Shown: positions 1 through 5,771 of the stretch, piece after piece | Position numbering within the stretch: the first letter of the stretch is position 1 | How the letters are laid out: the number at the start of each line of letters is the position of its first letter | Source of the DNA: Methylomarinum sp964397365 | Lineage (GTDB): Bacteria; Pseudomonadota; Gammaproteobacteria; Methylococcales; Methylomonadaceae | Direction: 5' to 3' | DNA length: 6,379 nucleotides | Assembly: GCA_964397365.1 (NCBI GenBank) | Contig: CAYNIU010000134.1 | Span: forward strand, 1-6,379 | Translations under genes and position numbers: made by a program | The notes under the pieces: generated by a model | Told to the model about the DNA's origin: nothing | What the model saw: the letters and a program-made list of their open reading frames with translations, nothing else | Database searches by the model: none

Positions 1-185
1 TACTTGCCGAACAATTACAAATGGCCATGCAGACCATGGATGAAATATCATCTGAATATACAAGGGTATTTAGTGGTACACAGAGTGAGCTGGAACTGGA
101 GAACAGCAGTAAAAAAATGATGCGTATCTTTGCCGATGCTGAGAAAACTATTCGTTCTTCATTTAAGGAATTGAAGAATGAATAA
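1..185 (+). CDS. C-terminal fragment of a helical, possibly phasin-like protein (5' truncated)
   Basis: An open frame enters from the left edge (first whole codon at position 3) and ends at TAA 183-185, giving about 60 residues that end in KELKNE. The peptide is rich in Glu, Lys, Gln, Met and Ser and has no Pro, Gly-rich loop or Cys. It reads as continuous amphipathic helix (LAEQLQMAMQTMDEI near the start, AEKTIRSSFKELKNE at the end). This resembles the tail of small phasin or granule-associated proteins, but no diagnostic motif is visible. The gene converges on ubiB, with 23 bp between the two stop codons. In Pseudomonas, phasin genes lie in the same neighbourhood (between DUF971 and ubiE), which makes a phasin plausible. 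That is an inference from synteny, not from a motif. Internal ATGs at 21 and 27 could be starts, but the frame is open to the edge, so truncation is more likely. Confidence 0.55.
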   Translation, partial: LAEQLQMAMQTMDEISSEYTRVFSGTQSELELENSSKKMMRIFADAEKTIRSSFKELKNE

Positions 186-208
186 CTATGAGTCTTTGGC
201 TATCGAAG

Positions 209-1759
209 TTATCTGAATAAAACAGCAGCGGTGATAATGGCCGCACTGGTCAAAATGGCCCAGAGGGTATTGCTATGATTATTTTCCACTTGACGCCGTA
301 ACTGTTCAATTTCACGGTTGTTGGTTTCCAGTTGTTGTTTGCTTTTGACGGCGCTGTCTAACGCCTGGAAAACCATTGTTGGCAGTTCCGGGAAGTGTTC
401 GGCAATTTCGGGGAATTGATCCATTGCCTTTTTAAGTTTGGCTTTAGCTCCTAAACGCTCTTTAAACCAGTTTTCCAGAAACGGTTTAGCAGTTTGCCAA
501 AGATCCAGTTCGGGATATAACTGTCGGCCCAGACCTTCTATATTCAACAAGGTTTTTTGCAGTAACACCAGTTGCGGTTGAACCACCATATCAAAACGTC
601 TGGCAGTCTGGAATAAACGCAGTAACAGTAAACCAAAAGAAATATCTTTTAACGGTTTGTCAAAAATCGGTTCACAGACGCTACGTATGGCTGATTCAAA
701 TTCTTCCACCCGGGTGGAACTGGGTACCCAGCCGGATTCAATATGCATTTGTGCTACCCGGCGATAATCGCGGTTAAAAAAAGCGAGAAAATTTTCCGCC
801 AGATAACGCTGGTCGGAAGGCGATAAAGTGCCGACAATGCCGAAATCCACAGCCAGATATTTGTCCGGCAACTCGACAAAGATATTGCCGGGGTGCATGT
901 CGGCGTGGAAGAAATTGTCGCGAAATACCTGGGTAAAGAAAATTTCCACGCCTCTTTCGGCCAGTAATTTAAAATCGGCGTTACCCTGACGAAGTTGCTC
1001 AATTTCACCGACTGGAATACCGTAAATACGTTCCATGACCAGGACTTTCTGGCGCGTTAATGGCCAATGTATTTCCGGTACATATAACGCTTCAGAACCT
1101 TCAAAATTACGACGGATTTTGCTGGCATTGGCCGCTTCCCGAACCAGATCCAGTTCATCCAAAACAGTCTTTTCAAATTCGGCAACAACCTCGGTTGCCC
1201 GCAGGCGACGAGCATCACTCCAGAATCTTTCCGCCAGTCTGGCCAATTCATACAACAGTCCCACATCGGAATGAATACGCTCTTCGATATCCGGTCGCAG
1301 TACTTTAACGATGACTTTTTCGCCACTCTTTAATGTTGCTGTATGGACTTGGGCAACCGAGGCGGATGCCAAAGGCGAGGCGTCGAATTCGGCAAAAGCC
1401 TGGGAAATTTTTTGTCCCAATTGTTGTTCAATGATCTGCCGCGCTGTTTCATTGGGAAACGGCGGAACCTTGTCCTGCAATTTTACCAGTTCATCGGCAA
1501 TATCTTCGGGCAACAGGTCTTTGCGGGTGGATAAGGCCTGACCAAACTTGACGTATATTGGACCCAGATCTTCCAGGGTTCGCCGGATTCTGACGCCGCG
1601 CGGTTCTGACGGTTTTCTCAGCCAGTAATTGGGTGACAAGAAGGCCAGAAAACGAACAGGGCGGAATAAATGCGTTTTCAGAACGATTTCGTCCAGGCCA
1701 TGAAACATCATGACCCAGTTAATATGGATTAAACGCATTAATATTTTAGGGCGGATCAC
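209..1759 (-). CDS. ubiB: UbiB, ABC1/ADCK/COQ8-family atypical kinase/ATPase for ubiquinone biosynthesis
   Basis: UbiB is a membrane-associated member of the UbiB/COQ8 protein-kinase-like family. It is needed for ubiquinone synthesis and is thought to act as an ATPase that mobilises lipid intermediates rather than as a protein kinase. The 516-residue protein carries the family marks in order: KFGQ (71-74, the KxGQ motif), the Ala-rich nucleotide loop ASASVAQVH (131-139), the ATP-site lysine in VIVKVLRP (K152), ELD (202-204), the catalytic-loop FFHADMHPGN (D287, N292) and the metal-binding DFG (305-307). The C-terminus has a charged helical stretch (about 473-494) followed by one hydrophobic segment (about 498-515), probably a membrane anchor. 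The start is GTG at 1757-1759, with AAGG 7 nt upstream (1767-1770). It aligns with the E. coli N-terminus (GLDE at 21-24) better than the downstream ATG at codon 8. ubiB lies 69 nt after ubiJ and is the last gene of the minus-strand run. Confidence 0.96.
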   Translation of the reverse strand: MIRPKILMRLIHINWVMMFHGLDEIVLKTHLFRPVRFLAFLSPNYWLRKPSEPRGVRIRRTLEDLGPIYVKFGQALSTRKDLLPEDIADELVKLQDKVPPFPNETARQIIEQQLGQKISQAFAEFDASPLASASVAQVHTATLKSGEKVIVKVLRPDIEERIHSDVGLLYELARLAERFWSDARRLRATEVVAEFEKTVLDELDLVREAANASKIRRNFEGSEALYVPEIHWPLTRQKVLVMERIYGIPVGEIEQLRQGNADFKLLAERGVEIFFTQVFRDNFFHADMHPGNIFVELPDKYLAVDFGIVGTLSPSDQRYLAENFLAFFNRDYRRVAQMHIESGWVPSSTRVEEFESAIRSVCEPIFDKPLKDISFGLLLLRLFQTARRFDMVVQPQLVLLQKTLLNIEGLGRQLYPELDLWQTAKPFLENWFKERLGAKAKLKKAMDQFPEIAEHFPELPTMVFQALDSAVKSKQQLETNNREIEQLRRQVENNHSNTLWAILTSAAIITAAVLFR

Positions 1760-1766
1760 ATTGTTA

Positions 1767-1770
1767 CCTT
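1767..1770 (-). promoter_or_regulatory. Shine-Dalgarno site for ubiB
   Basis: AAGG on the minus strand lies 7 nt upstream of the GTG codon at 1757-1759. It supports the GTG start over the in-frame ATG seven codons further in. Confidence 0.5.
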
Positions 1771-1828
1771 GGTATTGTTATCGGGGTGATTGAGGTGGGA
1801 CGGGTAAATGAATTGGGTTAATTCAGCG

Positions 1829-2455
1829 CTATATTTTCTCAGTCGCTTCAAAAGCTGCTGTTAGTCGCTCAATTCTGGCATGTAAACGATCAAAATCGGA
1901 TCGCAGTTCATCGACCTGGCGATAAAAAATATCGGCTTCCGCTTTGGCAGGTAAATCCCGGGTTTCTTCCTGCAGAAATTCTTCTGTGTTAAGGCGGAGA
2001 GTTTCCAAAGATTGTTGGCTCCAGTGGCGACCGGAGCGGAAAAGATTGCCGACTTTATGAGCAACAATGTCACCGGTAACCTGCGATAGTTTCTCCTCCA
2101 GATCAATATCCAGATTTTTAAATAGCTGCTGAAATTTTTGACCAATATGGGTATCACCTTCAATGCCTACATCACCGTTGAAAACCGAACGCATAGAAGA
2201 GGCATTTAAGCCCATCAGACCCAGCGCTGTCAGTGTGCCGGTAATGGTGGTATCGACATCGCCCTGATAATATTCCAGAATTTGGATTTTATCAGTGGTC
2301 GGGCACAGATACAGGGTTTCATCAAACGGTTCAATGGTCACGGCAATGACCTTACCTGCCAGAGGCGTTAAAAACAGGCCGGCATCTTCATCCAATGACA
2401 GGTACTGATTAAGCGCTGTTTCCAGAAAACCGGTTAATATTGGTTTGATAATCAT
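1829..2455 (-). CDS. ubiJ: UbiJ, SCP2-domain ubiquinone biosynthesis accessory factor
   Basis: UbiJ is a soluble lipid-binding accessory factor. With UbiK it organises the Ubi complex and presents hydrophobic ubiquinone intermediates to the ring-modifying enzymes. The 208-residue product (E. coli UbiJ is about 201) has an N-terminal SCP2-like sterol-carrier fold, roughly residues 12-115, with alternating hydrophobic strands (GKVIAVTIEPF, DKIQILEYYQGD) and the GIEGDTHIGQKFQQLF segment. The conserved GDIVAHKVGNLFR region (128-140) follows. A charged helical C-terminus (about 172-205, DELRSDFDRLHARIERLTAAF) looks like a coiled coil, the part known to pair with UbiK. No signal peptide or membrane segment is seen. 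The ATG is at 2453-2455, with only a weak GGGA about 10 nt upstream (2466-2469). Its position between ubiE and ubiB matches the classic ubiE-ubiJ-ubiB order. A 101-nt spacer with an inverted repeat separates it from ubiE. Confidence 0.93.
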   Translation of the reverse strand: MIIKPILTGFLETALNQYLSLDEDAGLFLTPLAGKVIAVTIEPFDETLYLCPTTDKIQILEYYQGDVDTTITGTLTALGLMGLNASSMRSVFNGDVGIEGDTHIGQKFQQLFKNLDIDLEEKLSQVTGDIVAHKVGNLFRSGRHWSQQSLETLRLNTEEFLQEETRDLPAKAEADIFYRQVDELRSDFDRLHARIERLTAAFEATEKI

Positions 2456-2490
2456 CTGTTCAGTTTCCCATAGATAGATGGCGTGGAAAT

Positions 2491-2544
2491 GTAGGGTGCG
2501 TATCGCCTACCTTAATTATGGTAGTTTGCGATGCCTACCCCTAC
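2491..2544 (-). repeat. Imperfect inverted repeat in the ubiE-ubiJ spacer
   Basis: Read on the plus strand, the arms pair as three blocks. GTAGGG (2491-2496) pairs with CCCTAC (2539-2544), ATCGC (2502-2506) with GCGAT (2528-2532), and CTACC (2507-2511) with GGTAG (2520-2524). That gives 16 complementary positions around an 8-nt AT loop (2512-2519), interrupted by an internal loop and a 3-nt bulge. It lies in the 101-nt spacer between ubiE and ubiJ and is transcribed if the genes form one operon. No T-run follows on the minus strand, so it is not a standard intrinsic terminator. The GTAGGGTGCG/CCTAC motifs resemble dispersed REP-like palindromes of some bacteria. Without the rest of the genome this cannot be decided, and an mRNA processing or attenuation hairpin is an alternative. 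Confidence 0.6.
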
Positions 2545-2556
2545 CAACTTTATCAC

Positions 2557-3306
2557 TCAGATTTTGTAACCCCGATGAACAGCGACAATGCCCTGGGTCA
2601 TGTTGAAATATTCACAGCGTTCCAGACCGGCATTTTCCATCATTTGTTTTAATTCATCCTGTTTAGGATGCATACGGATGGATTCAGCCAGATAGCGGTA
2701 ACTGTCTTCATCCTTGGCGACTATGGCGCCGATTTTAGGCAACAGCTTGAAAGAATAAAAATCGTAAACTTTTTCAGTGATTTTGTCAGTAGGGTGGGAA
2801 AACTCTAGGACAATCACGCGACCGCCTGGTTTCAATACCCGGTACATTGATCTTAAAGCTGCATCTTTATCGGTGACATTACGCAAACCAAATGCGATGC
2901 AGACACAGTCAAAGGTATTGTCTTCAAAAGGTAAGCACTCAGCATTGACCTGGGCATAACGTATGTTTCCCGTCAATCCTTTATCAATAAGACGGCTGCG
3001 ACCGGTACGCAGCATTTGTGAATTAATATCGGCCAAAACGACTTGGCCGCTTTTACCGACACGTTTTTCAAATAATGTCGTTAAATCACCGGTTCCGCCA
3101 GCCAGATCAAGAACCTGGTCACCGCTTCTGACATTGGCCAATTGTACCGCGATTCTTTTCCAGATCCTGTGGATGCCCAAAGACATCAGGTCGTTCATAA
3201 TGTCATACTGGCTGGCGACCGAATCAAAGACGCCGCGCACCATTTTGACTTTTTCTTCGCTACGGACTTGTTTGAAGCCAAAGTGAGTTGTGTTTTCGTT
3301 TGTCAT
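2557..3306 (-). CDS. ubiE: UbiE, demethylubiquinone/demethylmenaquinone C-methyltransferase
   Basis: UbiE is a SAM-dependent methyltransferase that C-methylates the quinone ring in ubiquinone (and, where present, menaquinone) biosynthesis. The 249-residue product matches the E. coli length (251). It has the N-terminal TTHFGFKQV box, the first UbiE/COQ5 signature at 34-49 (YDIMND, then S42, H46 and W49), SAM motif I LDLAGGTGDL (66-75), the acidic residue in ADI (D93), NAECLPF (121-127), FGLRNVTD (139-146), the second signature RVLKPGGRVIVLEFS (156-170) and the C-terminal VAVHRGYK. The start is the ATG at 3304-3306, 14 nt after the DUF971 stop. An upstream in-frame ATG at 3381 would add 25 residues, overlap DUF971 by 61 nt and place unconserved sequence before the family N-terminus, so I rejected it. 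The Shine-Dalgarno is weak (GAGA-like), which suggests coupling to DUF971 translation. Confidence 0.97.
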   Translation of the reverse strand: MTNENTTHFGFKQVRSEEKVKMVRGVFDSVASQYDIMNDLMSLGIHRIWKRIAVQLANVRSGDQVLDLAGGTGDLTTLFEKRVGKSGQVVLADINSQMLRTGRSRLIDKGLTGNIRYAQVNAECLPFEDNTFDCVCIAFGLRNVTDKDAALRSMYRVLKPGGRVIVLEFSHPTDKITEKVYDFYSFKLLPKIGAIVAKDEDSYRYLAESIRMHPKQDELKQMMENAGLERCEYFNMTQGIVAVHRGYKI

Positions 3307-3320
3307 ATTGTTTGTCTCGT

Positions 3321-3704
3321 TTACTGCGACTCTTGTCGTTGATGGCCGGCAGCTTGACATTCGTTCAGGTATGCCGGCCACAGGATTTCATATTCAGAGC
3401 CCAGTTTATACAGCAAATCCCAGGTGTATATGCCGCTGTTATGGCCGTCACTAAAAGTCGGAGCAATGGCGTAATTACCTACCGCCCGGATTTCATTGAT
3501 GGTCACGTTTTCTTTACCGACCTGTAATATTTCCTGTCCCGGGCCGTGGCCTAGCGCCTCGGCAGAAGGGGTGTACACACGCAAATATTCACAGGGTAGT
3601 TTGAATGTTTTACCATCGTCAAAACTGACTTCCAGTATTGCAGATAACTGATGCAGTTTGATTTCGGATGGTGTTCGGTGGCTTTTTTCAACAATTAAAC
3701 GCAT
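3321..3704 (-). CDS. DUF971 / GBBH-like N-terminal domain protein
   Basis: This 127-residue soluble protein is a stand-alone DUF971 (gamma-butyrobetaine hydroxylase-like N-terminal) domain. Recognisable parts are the opening strand plus TPSEIKLHQ, the VSFDDGKTFKLPCEYLRVYTPS core (27-47), GHGPGQ (52-57), the central EIRAVGNYAIAPTFSDGH (71-88) and the GIYTWDLLYKLG motif (91-102). The molecular function is not established. The same domain occurs at the N-terminus of gamma-butyrobetaine dioxygenase, where it binds zinc, and at the end of plant HCF101-type Fe-S carriers. The position matching the C-x-C-x2-C zinc residues of those relatives reads T45-P-S47-A-E-A50, so metal binding of that kind is doubtful. 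H53, H88 and C38 remain. The ATG at 3702-3704 lies 4 nt after the hslU stop without a clear Shine-Dalgarno, which indicates translational coupling. Pseudomonas carries the same gene just after hslU. Confidence 0.9.
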   Translation of the reverse strand: MRLIVEKSHRTPSEIKLHQLSAILEVSFDDGKTFKLPCEYLRVYTPSAEALGHGPGQEILQVGKENVTINEIRAVGNYAIAPTFSDGHNSGIYTWDLLYKLGSEYEILWPAYLNECQAAGHQRQESQ

Positions 3705-3708
3705 GATT

Positions 3709-5034
3709 TTAAAGAATATAGCGGCTTAAATCTTCATCTTCTGCAAATTCTGTCAGATGGGCGTCAACATAAGAGGTGTCTATGATAATGGATTTTTCAG
3801 TTATATCGGGCGCTTTAAAAGAAATATCTTCAAGCAGACGTTCCAGAATAGTATGCAGCCTTCTGGCGCCAATATTTTCAGTGGTTTCATTCACCTGCCA
3901 ACCCAACTCGGCAATGCGTTTTATGCCGTCTTCAGTAAACTGTAATTCCACACCTTCAGTTTTTAATAAGGCCTGATATTGTTCAGTTAAAGAGGCATCC
4001 GGCTCGGTTAAAATGCGCACAAAGTCATCGGCTGACAAGGCATCCAGTTCAACACGAATCGGAAATCGCCCCTGTAATTCAGGAATCAAGTCTGAAGGTT
4101 TGGTTAAATGAAAAGCCCCGGATGCAATAAACAGAATATGATCCGTTTTGACTGTGCCATATTTGGTGCTGACAGTGCTGCCTTCAACCAGTGGCAATAA
4201 GTCGCGCTGCACTCCTTCTCGAGATACCTCGCCACCGCTACCACCTAGTTCTGAACGCTTACAAACCTTATCAATTTCATCCAGAAAAACGATACCGTTT
4301 TGTTCAACGGCTTCCACCGCAGATAATTTAATATCGTCTTCATTAACCAGTTTAGCCGCTTCTTCTTCCTGTAAAACCTTCAGTGCATCCTTGATTTTAA
4401 GTTTGCGTTCTTTGGTTTTGTTGGTATTCAGGTTTTGAAACATGCCCTGCAATTGGCTAGTCATTTCTTCCATACCGGGAGGCGCCATGATTTCAACACC
4501 AACTGATGGTGCTATAACATCAATTTCAATTTCCTTGTCATCAAGGGAGCCTTCGCGTAATTTTTTACGCATTTTCTGGCGGGTAGAGGCTTCTGTATCT
4601 GACAACATCCCTTGGTCCGCTGAAGGCAACAAGATATCCAGTATTTTATCTTCGGCGGCATCCGCAGCGCGGTTCTGTACTTTTTCCATAGCCGTCATAC
4701 GCGTCATTTTGACGGCGGTATCGACCAGGTCTCTAATGATAGACTCAACATCTCGACCAACATAACCCACTTCGGTAAATTTGGTGGCTTCAATCTTAAT
4801 AAACGGCGCATTGGCAAGACGCGCCAGGCGACGGGCAATTTCAGTTTTCCCGACCCCGGTCGGCCCTATCATTAAAATGTTTTTAGGCGTGATTTCTTCA
4901 CGTAATAGCGGGTCAACCCTGCTGCGACGCCAGCGGTTACGCAGGGCTATAGCGACAGAGCGCTTGGCGCTGGCCTGACCAATAATGTGTTTGTCCAGTT
5001 CGCTTACAATTTCTTTTGGTGTCATTTGGGTCAT
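3709..5034 (-). CDS. hslU: HslU (ClpY), AAA+ ATPase subunit of the HslVU protease
   Basis: HslU is the hexameric unfoldase that binds substrates and feeds them into the HslV peptidase in the cytoplasm. The 441-residue product is almost exactly the E. coli length (443). It shows Walker A GPTGVGKT (57-64), the pore-loop GYVG (90-93), a charged helical I-domain (about 110-235), Walker B IVFLDEID (248-255), sensor 1 around FIASGAFH (302-309), an arginine finger in QGRFPIR (R323) and the sensor 2 arginine in IGARRLHT (about R391). It ends in DLSRYIL, the C-terminal tail that docks into HslV and activates it. The start is the ATG at 5032-5034, 4 nt after the hslV stop. A second ATG three codons in (MTQMTPKEI) is also possible and would fit the usual family N-terminus. 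The AAGAG at the end of hslV may serve as Shine-Dalgarno, so the two genes are probably coupled. Confidence 0.98.
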   Translation of the reverse strand: MTQMTPKEIVSELDKHIIGQASAKRSVAIALRNRWRRSRVDPLLREEITPKNILMIGPTGVGKTEIARRLARLANAPFIKIEATKFTEVGYVGRDVESIIRDLVDTAVKMTRMTAMEKVQNRAADAAEDKILDILLPSADQGMLSDTEASTRQKMRKKLREGSLDDKEIEIDVIAPSVGVEIMAPPGMEEMTSQLQGMFQNLNTNKTKERKLKIKDALKVLQEEEAAKLVNEDDIKLSAVEAVEQNGIVFLDEIDKVCKRSELGGSGGEVSREGVQRDLLPLVEGSTVSTKYGTVKTDHILFIASGAFHLTKPSDLIPELQGRFPIRVELDALSADDFVRILTEPDASLTEQYQALLKTEGVELQFTEDGIKRIAELGWQVNETTENIGARRLHTILERLLEDISFKAPDITEKSIIIDTSYVDAHLTEFAEDEDLSRYIL

Positions 5035-5038
5035 TTGA

Positions 5039-5587
5039 TTACTCTTGTAACTCAGCGTCTAATTCTTCAATGCGTAAATTATGGTTGGTATAAATACAAA
5101 TATCGGCAGCAATATTCAGAGATTTTTCCACAATTTCACGGGCGCTCAAATCAGTATTTTCCAATAAAGCGCGTGCTGCTGACTGAGCATATGAGCCGCC
5201 GGAACCGATAGCCATCAAGTCGAATTCTGGTTCAATGACATCACCGGTGCCAGAAATAATTAATGAAGTCTTGGCGTCAGCAATGGTCAGTAAGGCTTCC
5301 AGTTTACGCAACGCCCGGTCTGTTCGCCAGTCTTTCGCCATTTCCACCGCCGCACGCGTTAAATGTCCACGATGTTTTTCCAGTTTGCCTTCAAAATGTT
5401 CAAATAGGGTAAACGCATCTGCCGTTGCTCCGGCAAAACCGGCAATAACCTTATCGTGATATAAACGGCGCACTTTACGCGCATTACCCTTCATAACCGT
5501 ATTTCCTAAAGTGACCTGACCGTCACCGCCGATAACCACTTTGTCGTCGCGACGGACGGAAAGTATCGTTGTGCCTCTAAAACTCAC
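5039..5587 (-). CDS. hslV: HslV (ClpQ), Thr-protease subunit of the HslVU protease
   Basis: HslV is the N-terminal-nucleophile (proteasome beta-like) peptidase of HslVU. It forms a double hexameric ring activated by HslU. From the GTG at 5585-5587 it has 182 residues. A five-residue propeptide (MSFRG) precedes TTILSVRR, so T6 becomes the catalytic Thr1 after processing. Other family marks are GGDGQVTLGNTVMKGN (20-35), K38 (mature Lys33), FAGATADAFTLF (51-62), KDWRTDRALRKLEALL (85-100), the GSGG loop (128-131, with mature Ser124) and the C-terminal ICIYTNH. The start was chosen because GGAG lies 5 nt upstream (5593-5596), because many proteobacterial HslV proteins have a short M-x-F-x-G leader before TT, and because the longer in-frame ATG at 5695 would run through the apparent promoter and add 36 unconserved residues. 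It is the first gene of the minus-strand run. Confidence 0.96.
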   Translation of the reverse strand: MSFRGTTILSVRRDDKVVIGGDGQVTLGNTVMKGNARKVRRLYHDKVIAGFAGATADAFTLFEHFEGKLEKHRGHLTRAAVEMAKDWRTDRALRKLEALLTIADAKTSLIISGTGDVIEPEFDLMAIGSGGSYAQSAARALLENTDLSAREIVEKSLNIAADICIYTNHNLRIEELDAELQE

Positions 5588-5592
5588 TGCTA

Positions 5593-5596
5593 CTCC
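5593..5596 (-). promoter_or_regulatory. Shine-Dalgarno site for hslV (GGAG)
   Basis: GGAG on the minus strand is separated by 5 nt (TAGCA) from the GTG codon at 5585-5587. It is the strongest ribosome-binding signal near the family-conserved start and decides between this GTG and the far-upstream ATG. Confidence 0.7.
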
Positions 5597-5641
5597 ACTT
5601 GATAAAAATCTTAACTTGACAATTTTACATGTTCTTGATGA

Positions 5642-5669
5642 ATATGGGGTAAAAGTTTGAGTTTTAAAC
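5642..5669 (-). promoter_or_regulatory. Sigma-32-like heat-shock promoter for hslV
   Basis: On the minus strand the -10 element is CCCCATAT (5642-5649), a full match to the E. coli sigma-32 consensus CCCCATNT. A -35-like GTTTAAA (5663-5669) matches 5 of 7 positions of CTTGAAA at a 13-nt spacer, within the known 13-15 range. Transcription would start near 5634-5636, leaving a leader of about 47-49 nt before the GTG. HslVU is a classic heat-shock protease under sigma-32, so both motif and context agree. The weaker -35 leaves some doubt. Confidence 0.72.
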
Positions 5670-5761
5670 CAGTAATTTAACAAATTAACCAACAATAATG
5701 TTTAGGCTGGTCAGTGATTATTCATAATAACCTGATAGTCTGTCCTTCATTAACAAGACAA

Positions 5762-5765
5762 AAGG
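5762..5765 (+). promoter_or_regulatory. Shine-Dalgarno site for the DUF4126 gene
   Basis: AAGG (within AAAAGGTG) ends 6 nt before the ATG at 5772-5774 and supports that codon as the start. Confidence 0.6.
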
Positions 5766-5771
5766 TGTGTT

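Larger units (their letters stand above)
5588..5771. other. Divergent intergenic region between hslV and the DUF4126 gene
   Basis: This 184-bp AT-rich region must hold the promoters for both flanking genes. On the minus strand it carries the sigma-32-like promoter and the hslV ribosome site. For the plus strand, AAGG at 5762-5765 is the likely DUF4126 ribosome site. No good sigma-70 pair was found for that gene; a CATAAT at 5723-5728 is the best -10-like string but lacks a convincing -35. Two short inverted repeats are present, TAATTT/AAATTA (5673-5678 and 5682-5687) next to the hslV -35, and TTATT/AATAA (5718-5722 and 5726-5730). Both are short and AT-only, so they may be chance. Confidence 0.6.

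Noticed and set aside
182..212. ATAACT/AGTTAT inverted repeat spanning the two convergent stop codons, as a bidirectional terminator
   Set aside because: The stem is only 6 AT-rich base pairs around a 19-nt loop with no T-run on either strand, too weak to call a terminator.
1760..1828. A promoter or terminator in the ubiJ-ubiB gap
   Set aside because: Apart from the ubiB ribosome site there is no stem-loop with a T-run and no convincing -35/-10 pair.
3307..3381. N-terminal extension of ubiE from the ATG at 3381
   Set aside because: It overlaps DUF971 by 61 nt, and the added residues precede the conserved UbiE N-terminus (TTHFGF) with no family match.
4148..4978. Several plus-strand open frames opposite hslU (65 to 107 codons)
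   Set aside because: They lie wholly within a strongly conserved minus-strand gene, have Ser/Arg-rich low-information translations and no ribosome sites; they are antisense shadows.
5588..5695. N-terminal extension of hslV from the ATG at 5695
   Set aside because: It would translate through the sigma-32-like promoter, adds residues with no family similarity, and would bury the catalytic Thr behind 41 residues.
5673..5730. Short AT inverted repeats (TAATTT/AAATTA and TTATT/AATAA) as operators
   Set aside because: They are five or six AT-only pairs in an AT-rich intergenic region and are expected by chance; kept only as a note on the region.
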